Of a stretch of 64,000 nucleotides of DNA, positions 34,705-44,410 are shown piece by piece. A program made the translations under genes and the position numbers. A model generated the notes under the pieces. It saw only the letters and a list, made by a program, of their open reading frames with translations, did no database searches and was not told the DNA's origin. The stretch lies in assembly GCF_002591975.1 (NCBI RefSeq), contig NZ_NVQE01000011.1, forward strand, positions 62,001-126,000, given 5' to 3'. How positions within the stretch are numbered: the stretch's first letter is position 1; every line of letters begins with the position of its first letter. The DNA comes from Mycobacterium neglectum (lineage in GTDB: Bacteria; Actinomycetota; Actinomycetes; Mycobacteriales; Mycobacteriaceae).

Positions 34705-35141
34705 CGCTGCAGTTCGAACACCGGGATCGACGGTGCGGCAGCGCGCAAGTCGGCGTCCGAGGACTCCGGGGTCAGCCCACCGACGTGCCCTTTCACCTCC
34801 CAGAACCACCGGTCGAGGTAGTGCCTCAGCAGCTCCGGCTTGGCGTCGTCGTCAACTTCGGTGATGCGGACCTCGCTGTTGTGCCACCTCGGACCCATCT
34901 CAATCGCGCCCGCTGCCCGCGCGTTGCGGGCCCACTGGGTGTTGCCCCGGGGTGACACCAGGTAGTCGCGGCCCTTGACGGTCAACAGGTTGACCACCAC
35001 TGGACGACGCTTTCCCGTCTTTCGGCCGCGCACGCGAATTGCGACCGTGCCTGCGATGCTGATGCCGGCCTCGGCCAGCAGCCGGAACACTTCGTTGAAG
35101 GCCCGGGCGGCGCCCGTGGGCTGGTCATAGCGGACGGTCAT
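34701..35141 (-). CDS. Deazaflavin (F420)-dependent nitroreductase-family protein
   Basis: A 146-residue DDN/PF04075-type protein: RVRGRKTGKRRPVVVNLLTV, the DYLVSPRGNTQWARNARAAG segment and a C-terminal LRHYLDRWFWEVK. Family knowledge: mycobacterial flavin/deazaflavin-dependent reductases (relatives of Ddn) reduce quinones or nitro compounds using F420H2. The ATG at 35141 has GGAG at the right spacing; an ATG two codons upstream is too close. It is divergent from a TetR gene with two identical-type operators in between, so it is probably TetR-controlled. Confidence 0.8.
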   Translation of the reverse strand: MTVRYDQPTGAARAFNEVFRLLAEAGISIAGTVAIRVRGRKTGKRRPVVVNLLTVKGRDYLVSPRGNTQWARNARAAGAIEMGPRWHNSEVRITEVDDDAKPELLRHYLDRWFWEVKGHVGGLTPESSDADLRAAAPSIPVFELQR

Positions 35142-35159
35142 GTCCATCTCCTTCGTTTT

Positions 35160-35174
35160 GAGAGCGGTGCTCTC
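35160..35174. promoter_or_regulatory. TetR operator copy 1, GAGAGC-N3-GCTCTC
   Basis: Perfect 6-3-6 inverted repeat just upstream of the deazaflavin reductase. It matches copy 2 at 35207-35219. Confidence 0.6.
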
Positions 35175-35206
35175 CATCAGACTGGCACGGCGGCCATGAG
35201 AAATCA

Positions 35207-35219
35207 AGAGCAATGCTCT
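35207..35219. promoter_or_regulatory. TetR operator copy 2, AGAGC-N3-GCTCT
   Basis: The same inverted repeat with a five-base arm, 46 bases centre-to-centre from copy 1 and about 24 bases before the TetR start. Two copies in one divergent region strongly suggest that the adjacent TetR binds here and controls both genes. Confidence 0.6.
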
Positions 35220-35242
35220 CGTTTTGTGCGACACTGGGCCGT

Positions 35243-35920
35243 ATGGGTAAGCGGCAGGACACTCGCGACCGGATCCAGCGCCAGATCGTCGAACTGGGTC
35301 GCCGCCACCTGGTCACCGAAGGCGCTGCCGGGCTGTCGCTGCGGGCCATTGCACGTGACCTCGGCATGGTGTCGTCAGCGGTGTACCGGTACGTAGCCAG
35401 CCGCGACGAACTCCTGACACTGCTGCTCGTCGACGCCTATTCAGAGTTGGCTGACGCGGTGGACGACGCTTGCGCGACCGAGAAGTCATGGCGCGACCAG
35501 CTGTACGCCATGGCGCATGCTGCACGAGGGTGGGCCGTCGAACACCCCGCGGGCTGGGCGCTGCTGTACGGCAGCCCCGTGCCCGGTTACCGCGCGCCGG
35601 CAGAGCGCACCGTCGGTCCGGGCACCCGCGTGGTGGGTGCACTGTTCGGTGCCGTCGCCGCGGCAATCGTGGCAGGCGAGATCTCGAAGACCGACGTCGC
35701 TGTGACGCAGCCGTTGTCGTCGGATTTCGACGGCGTGCGCACCGAGTTCGCCTTTTCCGGCGACGATTCCGCGGTCGCCAAGTGCTTCCTGCTGTGGGCG
35801 GGACTGGTCGGAGCCATCGGCCTGGAGGTGTTCGGCCAGTACGGGCAGGACACGCTCACCGACCCCGCGGCCGCCTTCGACCTCCAGGTTCGGCTGCTGA
35901 TAGAGATGCTGACCAAGTAG
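35243..35920 (+). CDS. TetR-family transcriptional regulator
   Basis: A 225-residue TetR repressor. HTH: VTEGAAGLSLRAIARDLGMV followed by SSAVYRYVASRDEL. The ATG at 35243 (MGKRQDT) is preferred; a longer form from 35213 would cover operator copy 2. The C-terminal domain resembles the TetR_C_33-type ligand-binding domain. It is divergent from the deazaflavin reductase gene, with matching operators in the gap, so it most likely represses both. The inducer is unknown. Confidence 0.85.
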   Translation: MGKRQDTRDRIQRQIVELGRRHLVTEGAAGLSLRAIARDLGMVSSAVYRYVASRDELLTLLLVDAYSELADAVDDACATEKSWRDQLYAMAHAARGWAVEHPAGWALLYGSPVPGYRAPAERTVGPGTRVVGALFGAVAAAIVAGEISKTDVAVTQPLSSDFDGVRTEFAFSGDDSAVAKCFLLWAGLVGAIGLEVFGQYGQDTLTDPAAAFDLQVRLLIEMLTK

Positions 35921-35928
35921 TTCAGCCT

Positions 35929-35944
35929 TGACTTATATAAGTCA
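35929..35944. promoter_or_regulatory. Perfect 16-bp palindrome, ArsR operator
   Basis: TGACTTATATAAGTCA is a perfect palindrome. It lies at about -34 to -19 relative to the predicted start of the ArsR mRNA, between the -35 and -10 positions, as expected for an autorepressing ArsR. Confidence 0.7.
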
Positions 35945-35950
35945 GTACTT

Positions 35951-35956
35951 TAATTT
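35951..35956 (+). promoter_or_regulatory. -10 element of a predicted leaderless promoter
   Basis: TAATTT ends at -7 relative to the G of the ArsR GTG at 35963. Confidence 0.45.
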
Positions 35957-35962
35957 GAGGAC

Positions 35963-36310
35963 GTGCACGCGTTCGATGTACTGGGCGACCCGGTACGTCG
36001 GCGCATTCTCGAACTGCTCGCCGGGGGCGAACTATCGGCCGGTGCCATAGGTGCGCAGGTTCAGGCGGAGTTCGCGATAAGCCAACCGGCGGTGTCACAG
36101 CACCTCAAGGTGTTGCGGGAGAACGGATTCACCTCCGTTCGTCCGGACGGCCAGCGCAGGCTCTATGCGGTCAACGGCACGGCGTTGCGCGATGTCGACG
36201 AGTGGCTCGACGGCTTCCGCCGCTTCTGGACGCCGCGACTCGACGCACTGGGGACCGAGATCGCGCGCGGTAAACGACAACGCAGAAACCAAGGAAGGCA
36301 ACATGACTGA
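35963..36310 (+). CDS. ArsR-family regulator
   Basis: A 115-residue winged-helix regulator: DVLGDPVRRRILELLAGGEL, recognition helix ISQPAVSQHLKVLRENG and wing VRPDGQRRLYAV. No Cys pair of the metal-sensing type is visible, so this is the non-metal ArsR group usually paired with SRPBCC/AHSA1 proteins. The palindrome at 35929-35944 is the likely autoregulatory site. Its end overlaps the next ATG by eight bases. Confidence 0.85.
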   Translation: MHAFDVLGDPVRRRILELLAGGELSAGAIGAQVQAEFAISQPAVSQHLKVLRENGFTSVRPDGQRRLYAVNGTALRDVDEWLDGFRRFWTPRLDALGTEIARGKRQRRNQGRQHD

Positions 36311-36944
36311 GATAGATGTCGAGCATCAGATCAACGCCGTCGAGCGGAAACTGGGGACCCGCATCATCGATGCCAAGGACGCACACGTCGTCACCATCAG
36401 CCAGTCCTACGACACCAACCGGGATGACCTTTGGGACGCTGTTACCAACATCGAGCGCATTCCCCGGTGGTTGATGCCGATTTCGGGTGACCTGACGGTC
36501 GGCGGTCGTTACCAGTTGGAGGGTCAGGCCGGGGGAACGGTGCTGACGTGCGATCCGCCGAAGAACTTCACCGCGACTTGGGAATTCGGCGGTGGCATCA
36601 GCTGGATAGATGTCAGCGTCAGCAGCGAGGGGCCGGATCGTTCGCGCTTGGTGATCGAGCACATCGCCCACGTCGACGACCACTGGGAACAGTTCGGGCC
36701 GGGCGCCGTGGGGATGGGCTGGGACTCGATGGTGCTCGGGCTGGCGATCCACTTGGCCACCGGCGAGGCGATCGACCCGTCGTTCGGCGAACAGTGGATC
36801 GTCACCGAGGATGGTCGCCGCTTCCTCACGCTGTCCGGCGACCAGTGGTGCGCCGCGAACGTGGCCTTCGGCACGGACCCAGTGGCTGCCCGCGAAATGG
36901 CCGCGCGATGCCTGGCGGCCTACCTTGGCGAGGAGTCAAACTAG
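36303..36944 (+). CDS. SRPBCC/AHSA1-like protein
   Basis: A 213-residue protein of the AHSA1 (activator of Hsp90 ATPase homologue) SRPBCC group: the start SQSYDTNRDDLWDAVTNIER, then IPRWLMPISGDLTVGGRYQL, typical of this family. It overlaps the ArsR gene by eight bases and is co-transcribed. Family knowledge: ArsR-AHSA1 pairs are common in actinobacteria; the AHSA1 protein probably binds a hydrophobic ligand. Its TAG stop lies inside the KstR-type box. Confidence 0.8.
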   Translation: MTEIDVEHQINAVERKLGTRIIDAKDAHVVTISQSYDTNRDDLWDAVTNIERIPRWLMPISGDLTVGGRYQLEGQAGGTVLTCDPPKNFTATWEFGGGISWIDVSVSSEGPDRSRLVIEHIAHVDDHWEQFGPGAVGMGWDSMVLGLAIHLATGEAIDPSFGEQWIVTEDGRRFLTLSGDQWCAANVAFGTDPVAAREMAARCLAAYLGEESN

Positions 36945-36956
36945 AACACGTTCTAG
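36941..36956. promoter_or_regulatory. KstR-type operator
   Basis: CTAGAACACGTTCTAG has perfect 7-base arms around AC and fits the mycobacterial KstR consensus TnnAACnnGTTnnA at 36942-36955. It lies about 34-49 bases upstream of the predicted start of the VOC/FAD-dehydrogenase mRNA, over the -35 region. KstR is the TetR repressor of cholesterol catabolism. Confidence 0.8.
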
Positions 36957-36976
36957 CCATCGGGAGCGGGCGGGGA

Positions 36977-36982
36977 TATCCT
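36977..36982 (+). promoter_or_regulatory. -10 element downstream of the KstR box
   Basis: TATCCT is a TAnnnT -10 box whose predicted +1 falls one base before the ATG at 36990, giving an almost leaderless mRNA. Confidence 0.4.
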
Positions 36983-36989
36983 CGACGCG

Positions 36990-37484
36990 ATGCATGCCCA
37001 GACACCTGTCCAGATTGCGTGGGTGACGCTGGACCTCGACGCCACCGAAAAGGCGCTGACCACGCTGTTGGGCGCCAGGAAGTGGATCCGGATCCCCGAC
37101 GTCCACTTTGCGCCCGATACCTGCACATTCCGCGGCCGACCCGCTGATTTCACCGCGCACATCTCGTTCAGCTACGCAGGCGACACGCAGCTCGAATTGA
37201 TCGCGCCGGTCAGTGGCGAGAGTGTGTACTCCGAGTTCCTCGAAACCGCCGGTCCGGGATTGCACCATATCTGTATCGAGGCACCTGACGCCGCGGCGTT
37301 CGACACCGTCCTGCGTGAGGCGGAAGGCAACGGCACGCCCGTCGTGGCGCAGGGGATCATGCCGGGGGGCATGCGGTTCGCCTATCTTTCGGCGGCCGAC
37401 GCCGGCGTCCCTTACCTCGAAATCGCCGTCATCCCAAACGAAATCAAAGAATTCTTTGACTATGTGAAACAGGAGCAACAGTGA
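36990..37484 (+). CDS. VOC-family (glyoxalase/dioxygenase fold) protein
   Basis: A 164-residue vicinal-oxygen-chelate protein: IAWVTLDLDATEKALTTLLG, the AHISFSYAGDTQLELIAPV strand and GPGLHHICIEAPD with metal-ligand His, ending PYLEIAVIP. Family knowledge: VOC proteins include methylmalonyl-CoA epimerases, glyoxalases and steroid or aromatic ring-fission enzymes. The KstR box upstream links it to steroid degradation. Coupled by GTGA to the FAD dehydrogenase. Confidence 0.75.
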   Translation: MHAQTPVQIAWVTLDLDATEKALTTLLGARKWIRIPDVHFAPDTCTFRGRPADFTAHISFSYAGDTQLELIAPVSGESVYSEFLETAGPGLHHICIEAPDAAAFDTVLREAEGNGTPVVAQGIMPGGMRFAYLSAADAGVPYLEIAVIPNEIKEFFDYVKQEQQ

Positions 37485-38974
37485 GCGGTCTCGACATTCC
37501 GGACACCGTCAACGCGGCCGATGTCCAGTCATGGTCCGACGAGGTCGATGTCCTGGTGATCGGCTTCGGTATTGCGGGCGGCTGTGCCGCGGTCAGCGCC
37601 GCGGCGGCCGGAGCGAACGTGATGGTGCTGGAGAAGGCGGCTGCGGCCGGCGGCACCAGCGCGATGGCCGGCGGCCACTTCTATCTCGGCGGCGGCACCG
37701 CGGTACAGCAGGCCACCGGACATGAGGACAGCGCCGACGAGATGTACAAATACCTCGTCGCGGTTTCGGCCGACCCCGACCTCGAGAAGATCCGCCTGTA
37801 CTGCGACGAAAGCGTCGAGCACTTCGATTGGCTTGAAGCGCTTGGCTTTCAGTTCGAACGCAGCTACTGGAAGGGCAAGGTGGTGGTGCCGCCCGGCACC
37901 GAGGGACTGTCCTACACCGGCAACGAAAAAGTGTGGCCATACTGCGAGCAGGCCAAACCCGCGCCGCGCGGACATTCGGTTCCGGTGCCGGGGGAGTTGG
38001 GCGGTGCCGCCATGGTCATCGACCTGCTCGTCAAGCGGGCCACCGATCAGGGCGTGCAGATCCGGTACGAGACCGGGGTGACCAATTTGGTGGTCGACGG
38101 CGACGCCCAGGACAGGAAAGTGGTCGGAGTCCGCTGGAAGCACTTCGGCGAGAGCGGGGCGATCAAGGCCAAGGCGGTGATCATCGCCGCGGGTGGATTC
38201 GCGATGAACGCTGGAATGGTCGCCGAGCACACTCCGGCACTGGGACAGAAGCGGCGCACCAAACACCACGGCGAGGTCGAACCCTACATTCTGGGCAACC
38301 CTCACGACGACGGACTCGGCATTGGTCTCGGCGTATCGGTCGGCGGCGCGGCAGAGAACCTCGACGGGCTGTTCATCACCGCGGCCGCGTACCCGCCGGA
38401 GATTTTGTTGACGGGCGTCATAGTCAACAATCAGGGGCAGCGGTTCGTCACCGAGGACTCCTACCACTCACGGACATCGGCGTATGTCCTCGAGCAACCC
38501 GATCAGCAGGCCTACCTGATCGTCGACGAGGCGCACATGCAGATGCCGGAGATGCCGTTGATCAAGTTCATCGACGGATTCGAGACGGTGGCGGAAATGG
38601 AAGCAGCCCTGGGTATTCCGGCGGGTAAGCTGGCCGCCACCCTGGACCGCTACAACGAGAACGCCGCCCGTGGCGAGGATCCGGACTTCCACAAGCAGCC
38701 GGAATACCTTGCCGCTCAAGATCACGGCCCATGGGCGGCATTCGACCTCTCACTGGGTGTGGCGATGTACTCGGGATTCACCATGGGTGGTCTCGACGTG
38801 TCCATCGACGGGCAGGTGCTGCGCCAGGACGGCAGCACCATTGGCGGCCTGTACGCCGCCGGCGCGTGCGCATCGAACATCGCTCAAGACGGTAAGGGCT
38901 ATGCCAGCGGCACCCAACTCGGCGAAGGGTCGTTCTTCGGCAGACGCGCGGGTGCGCACGCCGCGCATGCCTAG
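37481..38974 (+). CDS. FAD-binding dehydrogenase (KstD/fumarate-reductase family)
   Basis: A 497-residue flavoprotein: FAD fold [20 protein letters not shown], then [16 protein letters not shown], a second nucleotide segment [13 protein letters not shown] and a C-terminal [19 protein letters not shown] substrate region. It is in the 3-ketosteroid delta1-dehydrogenase/succinate dehydrogenase flavoprotein group. Controlled with the VOC gene from a KstR-type box, so a role in steroid or cholesterol ring oxidation is likely, but it may be a paralogue with another substrate. Convergent with bacA. Confidence 0.8.
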   Translation: MSGLDIPDTVNAADVQSWSDEVDVLVIGFGIAGGCAAVSAAAAGANVMVLEKAAAAGGTSAMAGGHFYLGGGTAVQQATGHEDSADEMYKYLVAVSADPDLEKIRLYCDESVEHFDWLEALGFQFERSYWKGKVVVPPGTEGLSYTGNEKVWPYCEQAKPAPRGHSVPVPGELGGAAMVIDLLVKRATDQGVQIRYETGVTNLVVDGDAQDRKVVGVRWKHFGESGAIKAKAVIIAAGGFAMNAGMVAEHTPALGQKRRTKHHGEVEPYILGNPHDDGLGIGLGVSVGGAAENLDGLFITAAAYPPEILLTGVIVNNQGQRFVTEDSYHSRTSAYVLEQPDQQAYLIVDEAHMQMPEMPLIKFIDGFETVAEMEAALGIPAGKLAATLDRYNENAARGEDPDFHKQPEYLAAQDHGPWAAFDLSLGVAMYSGFTMGGLDVSIDGQVLRQDGSTIGGLYAAGACASNIAQDGKGYASGTQLGEGSFFGRRAGAHAAHA

Positions 38975-40899
38975 ACCTGGGCCGGTTCGTCGCCCCCCAC
39001 TCGGCCGAACCGCCATTCGCCGTCGCCGAGGAGCTCGAGTTCGTGGGTGTGGTGCTGCTCGACCGCCTTACGATGACTGACGCTGACCAGGATGGTGTCG
39101 GGTAGTTCGGTCCGAACGAGGTTGTACACCAAGAATTCCAGTCCTTCGTCGAGGGCCGACGTGGACTCGTCGAAGAACACTGCCTTGGGCTTGGTCAACA
39201 AGACCCGAGCGAACGCGATTCGCTGCTGTTCGCCGGGGGAGAGCACCTTCGCCCAGTCCTCGACTTCGTCGAGCCGCGCGACAAGGTGCGGCAGCGCCAC
39301 CTTCTCCAGCGTGCGCTTCAGCAGCTCGTCGTCGCATTCGCCTACCTCGAGCGGATAGGTGACGACGGCGCGCAGATCGCCGAGGGGCACATAGGGCATC
39401 TGGGACAGGAACATCGTCTCGTTCGGTCCACACGGCCGGGTCAATGTTCCCGTGGTGAACGGCCACAACTCGGCGAGGCTACGCAGCAACGTGGTCTTGC
39501 CAGAACCCGATACTCCCTTCACCACCAGCGTGTCCCCGACTTCGAGGAGCAGGTCGAGCGGCTTGACGAGCTGCTTCCCGTCCGGTGTGCGAACCTCGAT
39601 CTTCTCGAGTTGCACCGTGCCGTCCTTGCACGGCGTGGTCGTGATCTCCGGCAGCGCTCTGCCTTCTTCGTTCGCGGTCATCAGCCCATCGAGGCGGATG
39701 ATCGAGGCGCGATAGCCGGCGAAGGCGTCGTAGGCGTTCCGGAAGAAGGACAGCCCGTTTTCGATGTTGCCGAAGGCCGAGGCCGACTGACTCATCGCGC
39801 CGAGGGTGATTTCGCCGTTGAAGAACCGTGGGAACTGGAACAAATACGGTGGCACGACGATGATCTGGCTCATCGAAAGGTTCCAGCCGTAGAAGCCCAT
39901 CATCCTGTTGATCCACCGCTTGTAATTGGCGACGATGGGCGCGAAAAGCTTGCGTAGACCGCTCCGCTCGGCGATTTCGCCGCGGTAGAACGCGACGGCC
40001 TCCGACGCGTCGCGCAGCCGCACCAGCGCATATCGGAAGGCCGCGTTGAACTTCTCGTTTCGGAACGACAGCCAGATGATCGGCCGACCGACCCAGAACG
40101 CGATGACCGAGGCAAAGAGCACATAGGTCAGCAAGATCCAGAACATGGCCTTCGGGAGTTCGTAGTTCACGATCGGCAGCGTGAGCGTGCCCGACAGGTT
40201 CCACAGAATCGCGGTGAACGAGATCATCGACGCGATGGCGTCGACCGAGCCGAACAACAGCGTCGACGTGGAAGTGTTTCCCGGTGTGTTCGGAAGCCCG
40301 CCGACGCCGGCGGTGAAGATGTCGATGTCGTACTGAATTCGCTGGTCGGGGTTGTCGATCGTGTCATCGATGAAGCGACCGCGGTAGTACGCCTTTCCGT
40401 CGAGCCAGTCGCCCGTGAGCCGATCGGTCAGCCATGCGCGCCACGCCAGCATGAAGCGCTGGGTGACGAACAGATCGAACATGATCCGTGCGACGTGCAG
40501 GAAGGCCAACGCCGAGAACACCAACATCGACATATAGAAGCCGTCGCGTCCTGAGTTCTTTACCGCGTCATCGCCACCGGCAACGCCTGACGCCACGACC
40601 TGAAAGCTGGTCATCATGTCGCTGCCCTGGTATGTGAAGAGCACCGAGAGTCGGACGCCTGCGACCACCGACAGCAGGATCACCGCGAGCCACAGCCACA
40701 CCTTGACGCTCTCCGGGCCCTTGAAGTAGTCGCCGGTGATGCGCCAGAACTGCCTGCCCCAGACCGTGTACCTGGCAATGAGGACACAGATCAGCAGCGT
40801 GACGACTGCGGCGATCAACCACGCCTGGCCGATCCACTTCAGCGATACCAGGAGCTCGTGTCCCCAGTCCAGCGTCGGGGCGAACATTCCCTCTTCCAC
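38971..40899 (-). CDS. bacA: BacA/SbmA-like ABC transporter (Rv1819c homologue)
   Basis: A 642-residue fused permease-ATPase. The N-terminal half has about six to eight transmembrane helices with an SbmA/BacA-like SbmA_BacA region; the C-terminal half has Walker [10 protein letters not shown], signature [11 protein letters not shown] and Walker B AVFFDES. Family knowledge: Rv1819c of M. tuberculosis is a vitamin B12 and peptide importer. Predicted leaderless GTG at 40899; the ATG at 40887 is an alternative. It opens the block that matches Rv1819c onward. Confidence 0.9.
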   Translation of the reverse strand: MEEGMFAPTLDWGHELLVSLKWIGQAWLIAAVVTLLICVLIARYTVWGRQFWRITGDYFKGPESVKVWLWLAVILLSVVAGVRLSVLFTYQGSDMMTSFQVVASGVAGGDDAVKNSGRDGFYMSMLVFSALAFLHVARIMFDLFVTQRFMLAWRAWLTDRLTGDWLDGKAYYRGRFIDDTIDNPDQRIQYDIDIFTAGVGGLPNTPGNTSTSTLLFGSVDAIASMISFTAILWNLSGTLTLPIVNYELPKAMFWILLTYVLFASVIAFWVGRPIIWLSFRNEKFNAAFRYALVRLRDASEAVAFYRGEIAERSGLRKLFAPIVANYKRWINRMMGFYGWNLSMSQIIVVPPYLFQFPRFFNGEITLGAMSQSASAFGNIENGLSFFRNAYDAFAGYRASIIRLDGLMTANEEGRALPEITTTPCKDGTVQLEKIEVRTPDGKQLVKPLDLLLEVGDTLVVKGVSGSGKTTLLRSLAELWPFTTGTLTRPCGPNETMFLSQMPYVPLGDLRAVVTYPLEVGECDDELLKRTLEKVALPHLVARLDEVEDWAKVLSPGEQQRIAFARVLLTKPKAVFFDESTSALDEGLEFLVYNLVRTELPDTILVSVSHRKAVEQHHTHELELLGDGEWRFGRVGGDEPAQV

Positions 40900-40905
40900 T
40901 GTGGC

Positions 40906-40911
40906 AAGGTA
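40906..40911 (-). promoter_or_regulatory. -10 element of a predicted leaderless promoter
   Basis: On the minus strand TACCTT ends at -7 relative to the G of the bacA GTG at 40899. Confidence 0.45.
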
Positions 40912-40973
40912 CCTCGCCTGCCAGCTACGGGCTTGCCACTGGTCTCAACTCCCGGTGGCGAGTGATGAGCAGG

Positions 40974-42605
40974 TCAGCTGAACGTCGCCCGCAGGTGCGC
41001 CGCAAGGCCGTCGATGTCCGCGGGTGCGCCGGTGAACCCGAGGTACCCGTCGGGCCTGACGACGAAGCTGGAATGCCCCACCGACGAATACGCCGAATAT
41101 GCCGTGGCGAAATGCGATTCCGCATCGCGCACCAACGGCAGCACCGTGCTTGCGACGTCGGCGCCCGGCGCGGCGACCAGATACACGTTCAGGTCACCGC
41201 AGGCGATTGCCGCCGCCGCATCGGCGGCCCGCTCGAAGTGTTCGACGTCAGCGGGCCTCGCGGTGTCGTCGGCGTACAGCAGCAGGGTGTGCCCGGGCCC
41301 GAACAATGTGAACAGCCGCAGGGGTCCGGTGACCGCGTCGCGGGTGAGGCCCCTCGCATCGGGTGCGCGCCCGCCCGCGCGTAGGCCCGATGTCGCCGGC
41401 CGAGCGGCTCCGGCCGCCACGATGGGGCTGTCGGCGTAGTTGATCAGCAGTTGCGCTTCGCGACGGATGACGTAGTCGACATCGGTGGAATCGGCGCCGA
41501 TGCCCTCACGAGCGCTACGCACCGTCCGGCCGACGACCTCTTCGCCGACGGGTCGACGTTCGGCGTCGTAGCTGTCGAGCAGGTCGGGCGCCGCACGTCC
41601 GGACACCGCGAGCGCGAGTTTCCACGCCAGGTTGTGCGCGTCCTGGATCCCGGTGTTCATGCCCTGCGCGCCGGTGGGCGGGTGGATGTGTGCGGCATCG
41701 CCCGCGACGAACACCCGGCCCCGGCCATAGGCGTCGACGATGCGGTGGCTGATCCGAAAGACCGAGGACCAGCGCAGGTTTCGCGCCGTCGTCGGCTCGG
41801 GCGAGAGTCGGTCCAGCACCGCCTGGATGTGGTGCAGTTCGGGCTTGCGGTCGCCTTCGAAGCCGTGCGCGATTCCCTCTGCCGGGGCGGCGGCCAGTTC
41901 GTCGGGAACGAGCATCGACATCCGGTACCGACAGCGGCCGGGCAGGGGGATGCACACCAGCAGGTCGTCGGTCGCGCCGTCGGTCTGATGCATGGCGCGG
42001 ATGGCGTAACCACGCAGCAGCGTCCAGTCCACCTCGACGTCGCCGAGCATGTACTGCTCCTCGAACGCCGCGCCCTCGAACGTCAGGCCGAGTGCCTTGC
42101 GCACGGCGCTATGCGCACCGTCGGCCCCGACGAGGTAATCGGCGTGCACCGTCTGCTCACCGCCGTCGCCCGCCAAGGTGGCGCGTACGCCGCCGGCGTC
42201 CTGTTCGAACCCGGTGAGCCGCAAACCGCGCTCCACTTCGACACCGCGCAACGCCAGTTCCTCGCGCAGTATCCGCTCGGTGGCGTACTGGGGAATCGCG
42301 GTGAAACCGAATGGCACGTCGGCCGGAACGGCGAAATCGACCTGGGCGACTCGCTCACCGTTGACGTAGACGATCTGTCCATGCATCTCGATGGCCGCGT
42401 CCAGGACCCGGCCCAGCAGGCCCATGGATTCGAAGACTTCGAGCGTACGTGGTTGCACACCAACGGCTTTGGCGTACTGCAGCGGCTCCAGAAGTGGGTC
42501 GACGACGCGGCAATCGACACCACGGCGGGTCAACTCGATGGCTGCGGTGAGGCCGATCGGGCCGGCGCCGGCGATGAGTACTTGCGTTCGCGAAGAGTTG
42601 GGCAC
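40974..42605 (-). CDS. FAD-dependent aromatic-type monooxygenase
   Basis: A 543-residue group A flavoprotein hydroxylase (PheA/TfdB and RIF-monooxygenase-like). Motifs: [17 protein letters not shown] (FAD), [12 protein letters not shown] (DG fingerprint), [20 protein letters not shown] (second FAD motif) and the thioredoxin-like C-terminal domain. Family knowledge: NAD(P)H-dependent hydroxylation of phenols, polyketides or antibiotics. GTG at 42605 is 20 bases from the divergent ilvG ATG. The M. tuberculosis block, as I recall it, has no gene here, so it is probably an accessory insertion. Confidence 0.85.
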   Translation of the reverse strand: MPNSSRTQVLIAGAGPIGLTAAIELTRRGVDCRVVDPLLEPLQYAKAVGVQPRTLEVFESMGLLGRVLDAAIEMHGQIVYVNGERVAQVDFAVPADVPFGFTAIPQYATERILREELALRGVEVERGLRLTGFEQDAGGVRATLAGDGGEQTVHADYLVGADGAHSAVRKALGLTFEGAAFEEQYMLGDVEVDWTLLRGYAIRAMHQTDGATDDLLVCIPLPGRCRYRMSMLVPDELAAAPAEGIAHGFEGDRKPELHHIQAVLDRLSPEPTTARNLRWSSVFRISHRIVDAYGRGRVFVAGDAAHIHPPTGAQGMNTGIQDAHNLAWKLALAVSGRAAPDLLDSYDAERRPVGEEVVGRTVRSAREGIGADSTDVDYVIRREAQLLINYADSPIVAAGAARPATSGLRAGGRAPDARGLTRDAVTGPLRLFTLFGPGHTLLLYADDTARPADVEHFERAADAAAAIACGDLNVYLVAAPGADVASTVLPLVRDAESHFATAYSAYSSVGHSSFVVRPDGYLGFTGAPADIDGLAAHLRATFS

Positions 42606-42613
42606 GTGCTGAT

Positions 42614-42619
42614 TATGCT
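42614..42619 (+). promoter_or_regulatory. -10 element of a predicted leaderless promoter
   Basis: TATGCT ends at -7 relative to the A of the ilvG ATG at 42626. Confidence 0.45.
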
Positions 42620-42625
42620 GCTCGC

Positions 42626-44287
42626 ATGAGCAACGACGCTCCACCGCCCGCGGCGGACTCGACGGTCAATGCCGGACACCTGATCGCCCGGCGACTGCGG
42701 GCCAGCGGAATCGACACGATCTTCACGCTGTCGGGTGGCCACCTTTTCTCGATATATGACGGCTGTCAGGCAGAACATGTCCGACTGATCGACACCCGAC
42801 ACGAGCAGACCGCGGCGTTCGCGGCCGAGGGCTGGTCGAAGGTGACCCGTGTCCCGGGGGTCGCGGCGCTGACGGCCGGGCCCGGCGTCACGAACGGGAT
42901 GAGCGCGATGGCCGCCGCTCAGCAGAACCAGTCGCCTCTGGTGGTACTCGGCGGCCGGGCACCCGCAGCGCGCTGGGGCCAGGGTTCGCTGCAGGAGATC
43001 GACCACGTTCCGTTTGTCGCACCGCTGACCCGGTTCGCCGCGACGGCCCAGTCACCGGACGCGGTCGGCCCGCTGATCGACGACGCGCTGCGTGCCGCTG
43101 CGGGTGCCGACGGCCAACCGACGGGGGTGTCGTTCGTCGACTTCCCGATGGACCACGTGTTCGGCGCGGCGCATGACAGCGGCGGACCCGGTGCGTTGGC
43201 AGCGCCGTCCGCAGTTGTTCAGCCGGACGGCAACGCCGTCGATGTGGCGGTCCGACTGCTCACCGACGCCCGTCAGCCGGTCATCATGGCGGGCACCAAC
43301 GTGTGGTGGGGACACGCCGAAACCGCGCTGCTGCGCCTGGCGGAGACGCTGCGGATCCCGGTCCTGATGAACGGCATGGCGCGGGGAACGGTGCCGGCCG
43401 ACCACGACCTCGCGTTCTCACGCGCGCGGTCGAAGGCCTTGCGGGAGGCCGACGTTGCCGTGGTGATCGGCGTGCCCATGGACTTCCGGCTCGGTTTCGG
43501 TGGCGTGTTCGGGACCGAGACCACGCTCATCGTCGCCGATCGGGTCGAACCTGGGCGCCCGCATCCTCGCGAGGTCGCCGCGGGACTGTACGGGGACCTG
43601 ACAACCTCGCTGTCGGCACTGACGGGGGCGACGCCGACCGGCCACGAAGCCTGGATCGCCGACCTTCGCACCCTGGAAACCACGTTGCGGGCCGGTGAGG
43701 CCTCCGAGTTGGCCGACGACCGCACGCCGCTGCACCCGATGCGGGTGTACGCGGAGGTGAGCGCGCTGCTGGACCGTGATGCGATCGTCGTGATCGACGC
43801 GGGCGACTTCGGCTCATATGCCGGCCGGGTCATCGACAGCTATGTGCCGGGAGCGTGGCTGGACAGCGGCCCGTTCGGTTGTTTGGGGTCCGGACCCGGC
43901 TACGCGCTCGCCGCCAAGCTGGCCCGGCCCGACCGACAGGTCGTGCTCCTGCAGGGTGACGGCGCATTCGGCTTCTCCGGCATGGAGTGGGACACGTTGG
44001 TGCGCCACGGAGTCCACGTTGTGTCCGTCATCGGCAACAACGGAATCTGGGGTCTGGAGAAGCACCCCATGGAGATGCTGTACGGCTATTCGGTGGTCGC
44101 CGAGCTTCGGCCCGGCACCCGCTACGACGAAGTCGTCACCGCCCTGGGCGGGCACGGTGAGTTGGTGGCGACGCCTGCTGACCTGCGACCCGCGCTCGAT
44201 CGGGCGTTCTCTGCCGGCCTGCCCGCGGTCGTCAACACATTGACCGACCCGACGGTGGCCTACCCGCGTCGCTCCAACCTCGGCTGA
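42626..44287 (+). CDS. ilvG: Acetolactate synthase large-subunit-like ThDP enzyme (Rv1820 homologue)
   Basis: A 553-residue ThDP-dependent enzyme. The catalytic Glu is in [12 protein letters not shown]; the C-terminal ThDP motif is [13 protein letters not shown] to [11 protein letters not shown]. It resembles IlvG (Rv1820), a catalytic-subunit paralogue of IlvB1 in branched-chain amino acid synthesis; other ThDP decarboxylases are possible. No ilvN-type regulatory subunit is nearby. Predicted leaderless. The divergent monooxygenase start is only 20 bases away, so the two promoters must share DNA. Confidence 0.9.
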   Translation: MSNDAPPPAADSTVNAGHLIARRLRASGIDTIFTLSGGHLFSIYDGCQAEHVRLIDTRHEQTAAFAAEGWSKVTRVPGVAALTAGPGVTNGMSAMAAAQQNQSPLVVLGGRAPAARWGQGSLQEIDHVPFVAPLTRFAATAQSPDAVGPLIDDALRAAAGADGQPTGVSFVDFPMDHVFGAAHDSGGPGALAAPSAVVQPDGNAVDVAVRLLTDARQPVIMAGTNVWWGHAETALLRLAETLRIPVLMNGMARGTVPADHDLAFSRARSKALREADVAVVIGVPMDFRLGFGGVFGTETTLIVADRVEPGRPHPREVAAGLYGDLTTSLSALTGATPTGHEAWIADLRTLETTLRAGEASELADDRTPLHPMRVYAEVSALLDRDAIVVIDAGDFGSYAGRVIDSYVPGAWLDSGPFGCLGSGPGYALAAKLARPDRQVVLLQGDGAFGFSGMEWDTLVRHGVHVVSVIGNNGIWGLEKHPMEMLYGYSVVAELRPGTRYDEVVTALGGHGELVATPADLRPALDRAFSAGLPAVVNTLTDPTVAYPRRSNLG

Positions 44288-44410
44288 GACGCTCGAGCGC
44301 GACCGCACTTCCGCGATGGTGCGTGTCCCCGCGCTTCGCAGCAGCATTTTGTGCACGCCGGTGCAGAAATTCGATGGACGCAGCCGACCCGTGGCGGTCA
44401 CCCTGGATGA

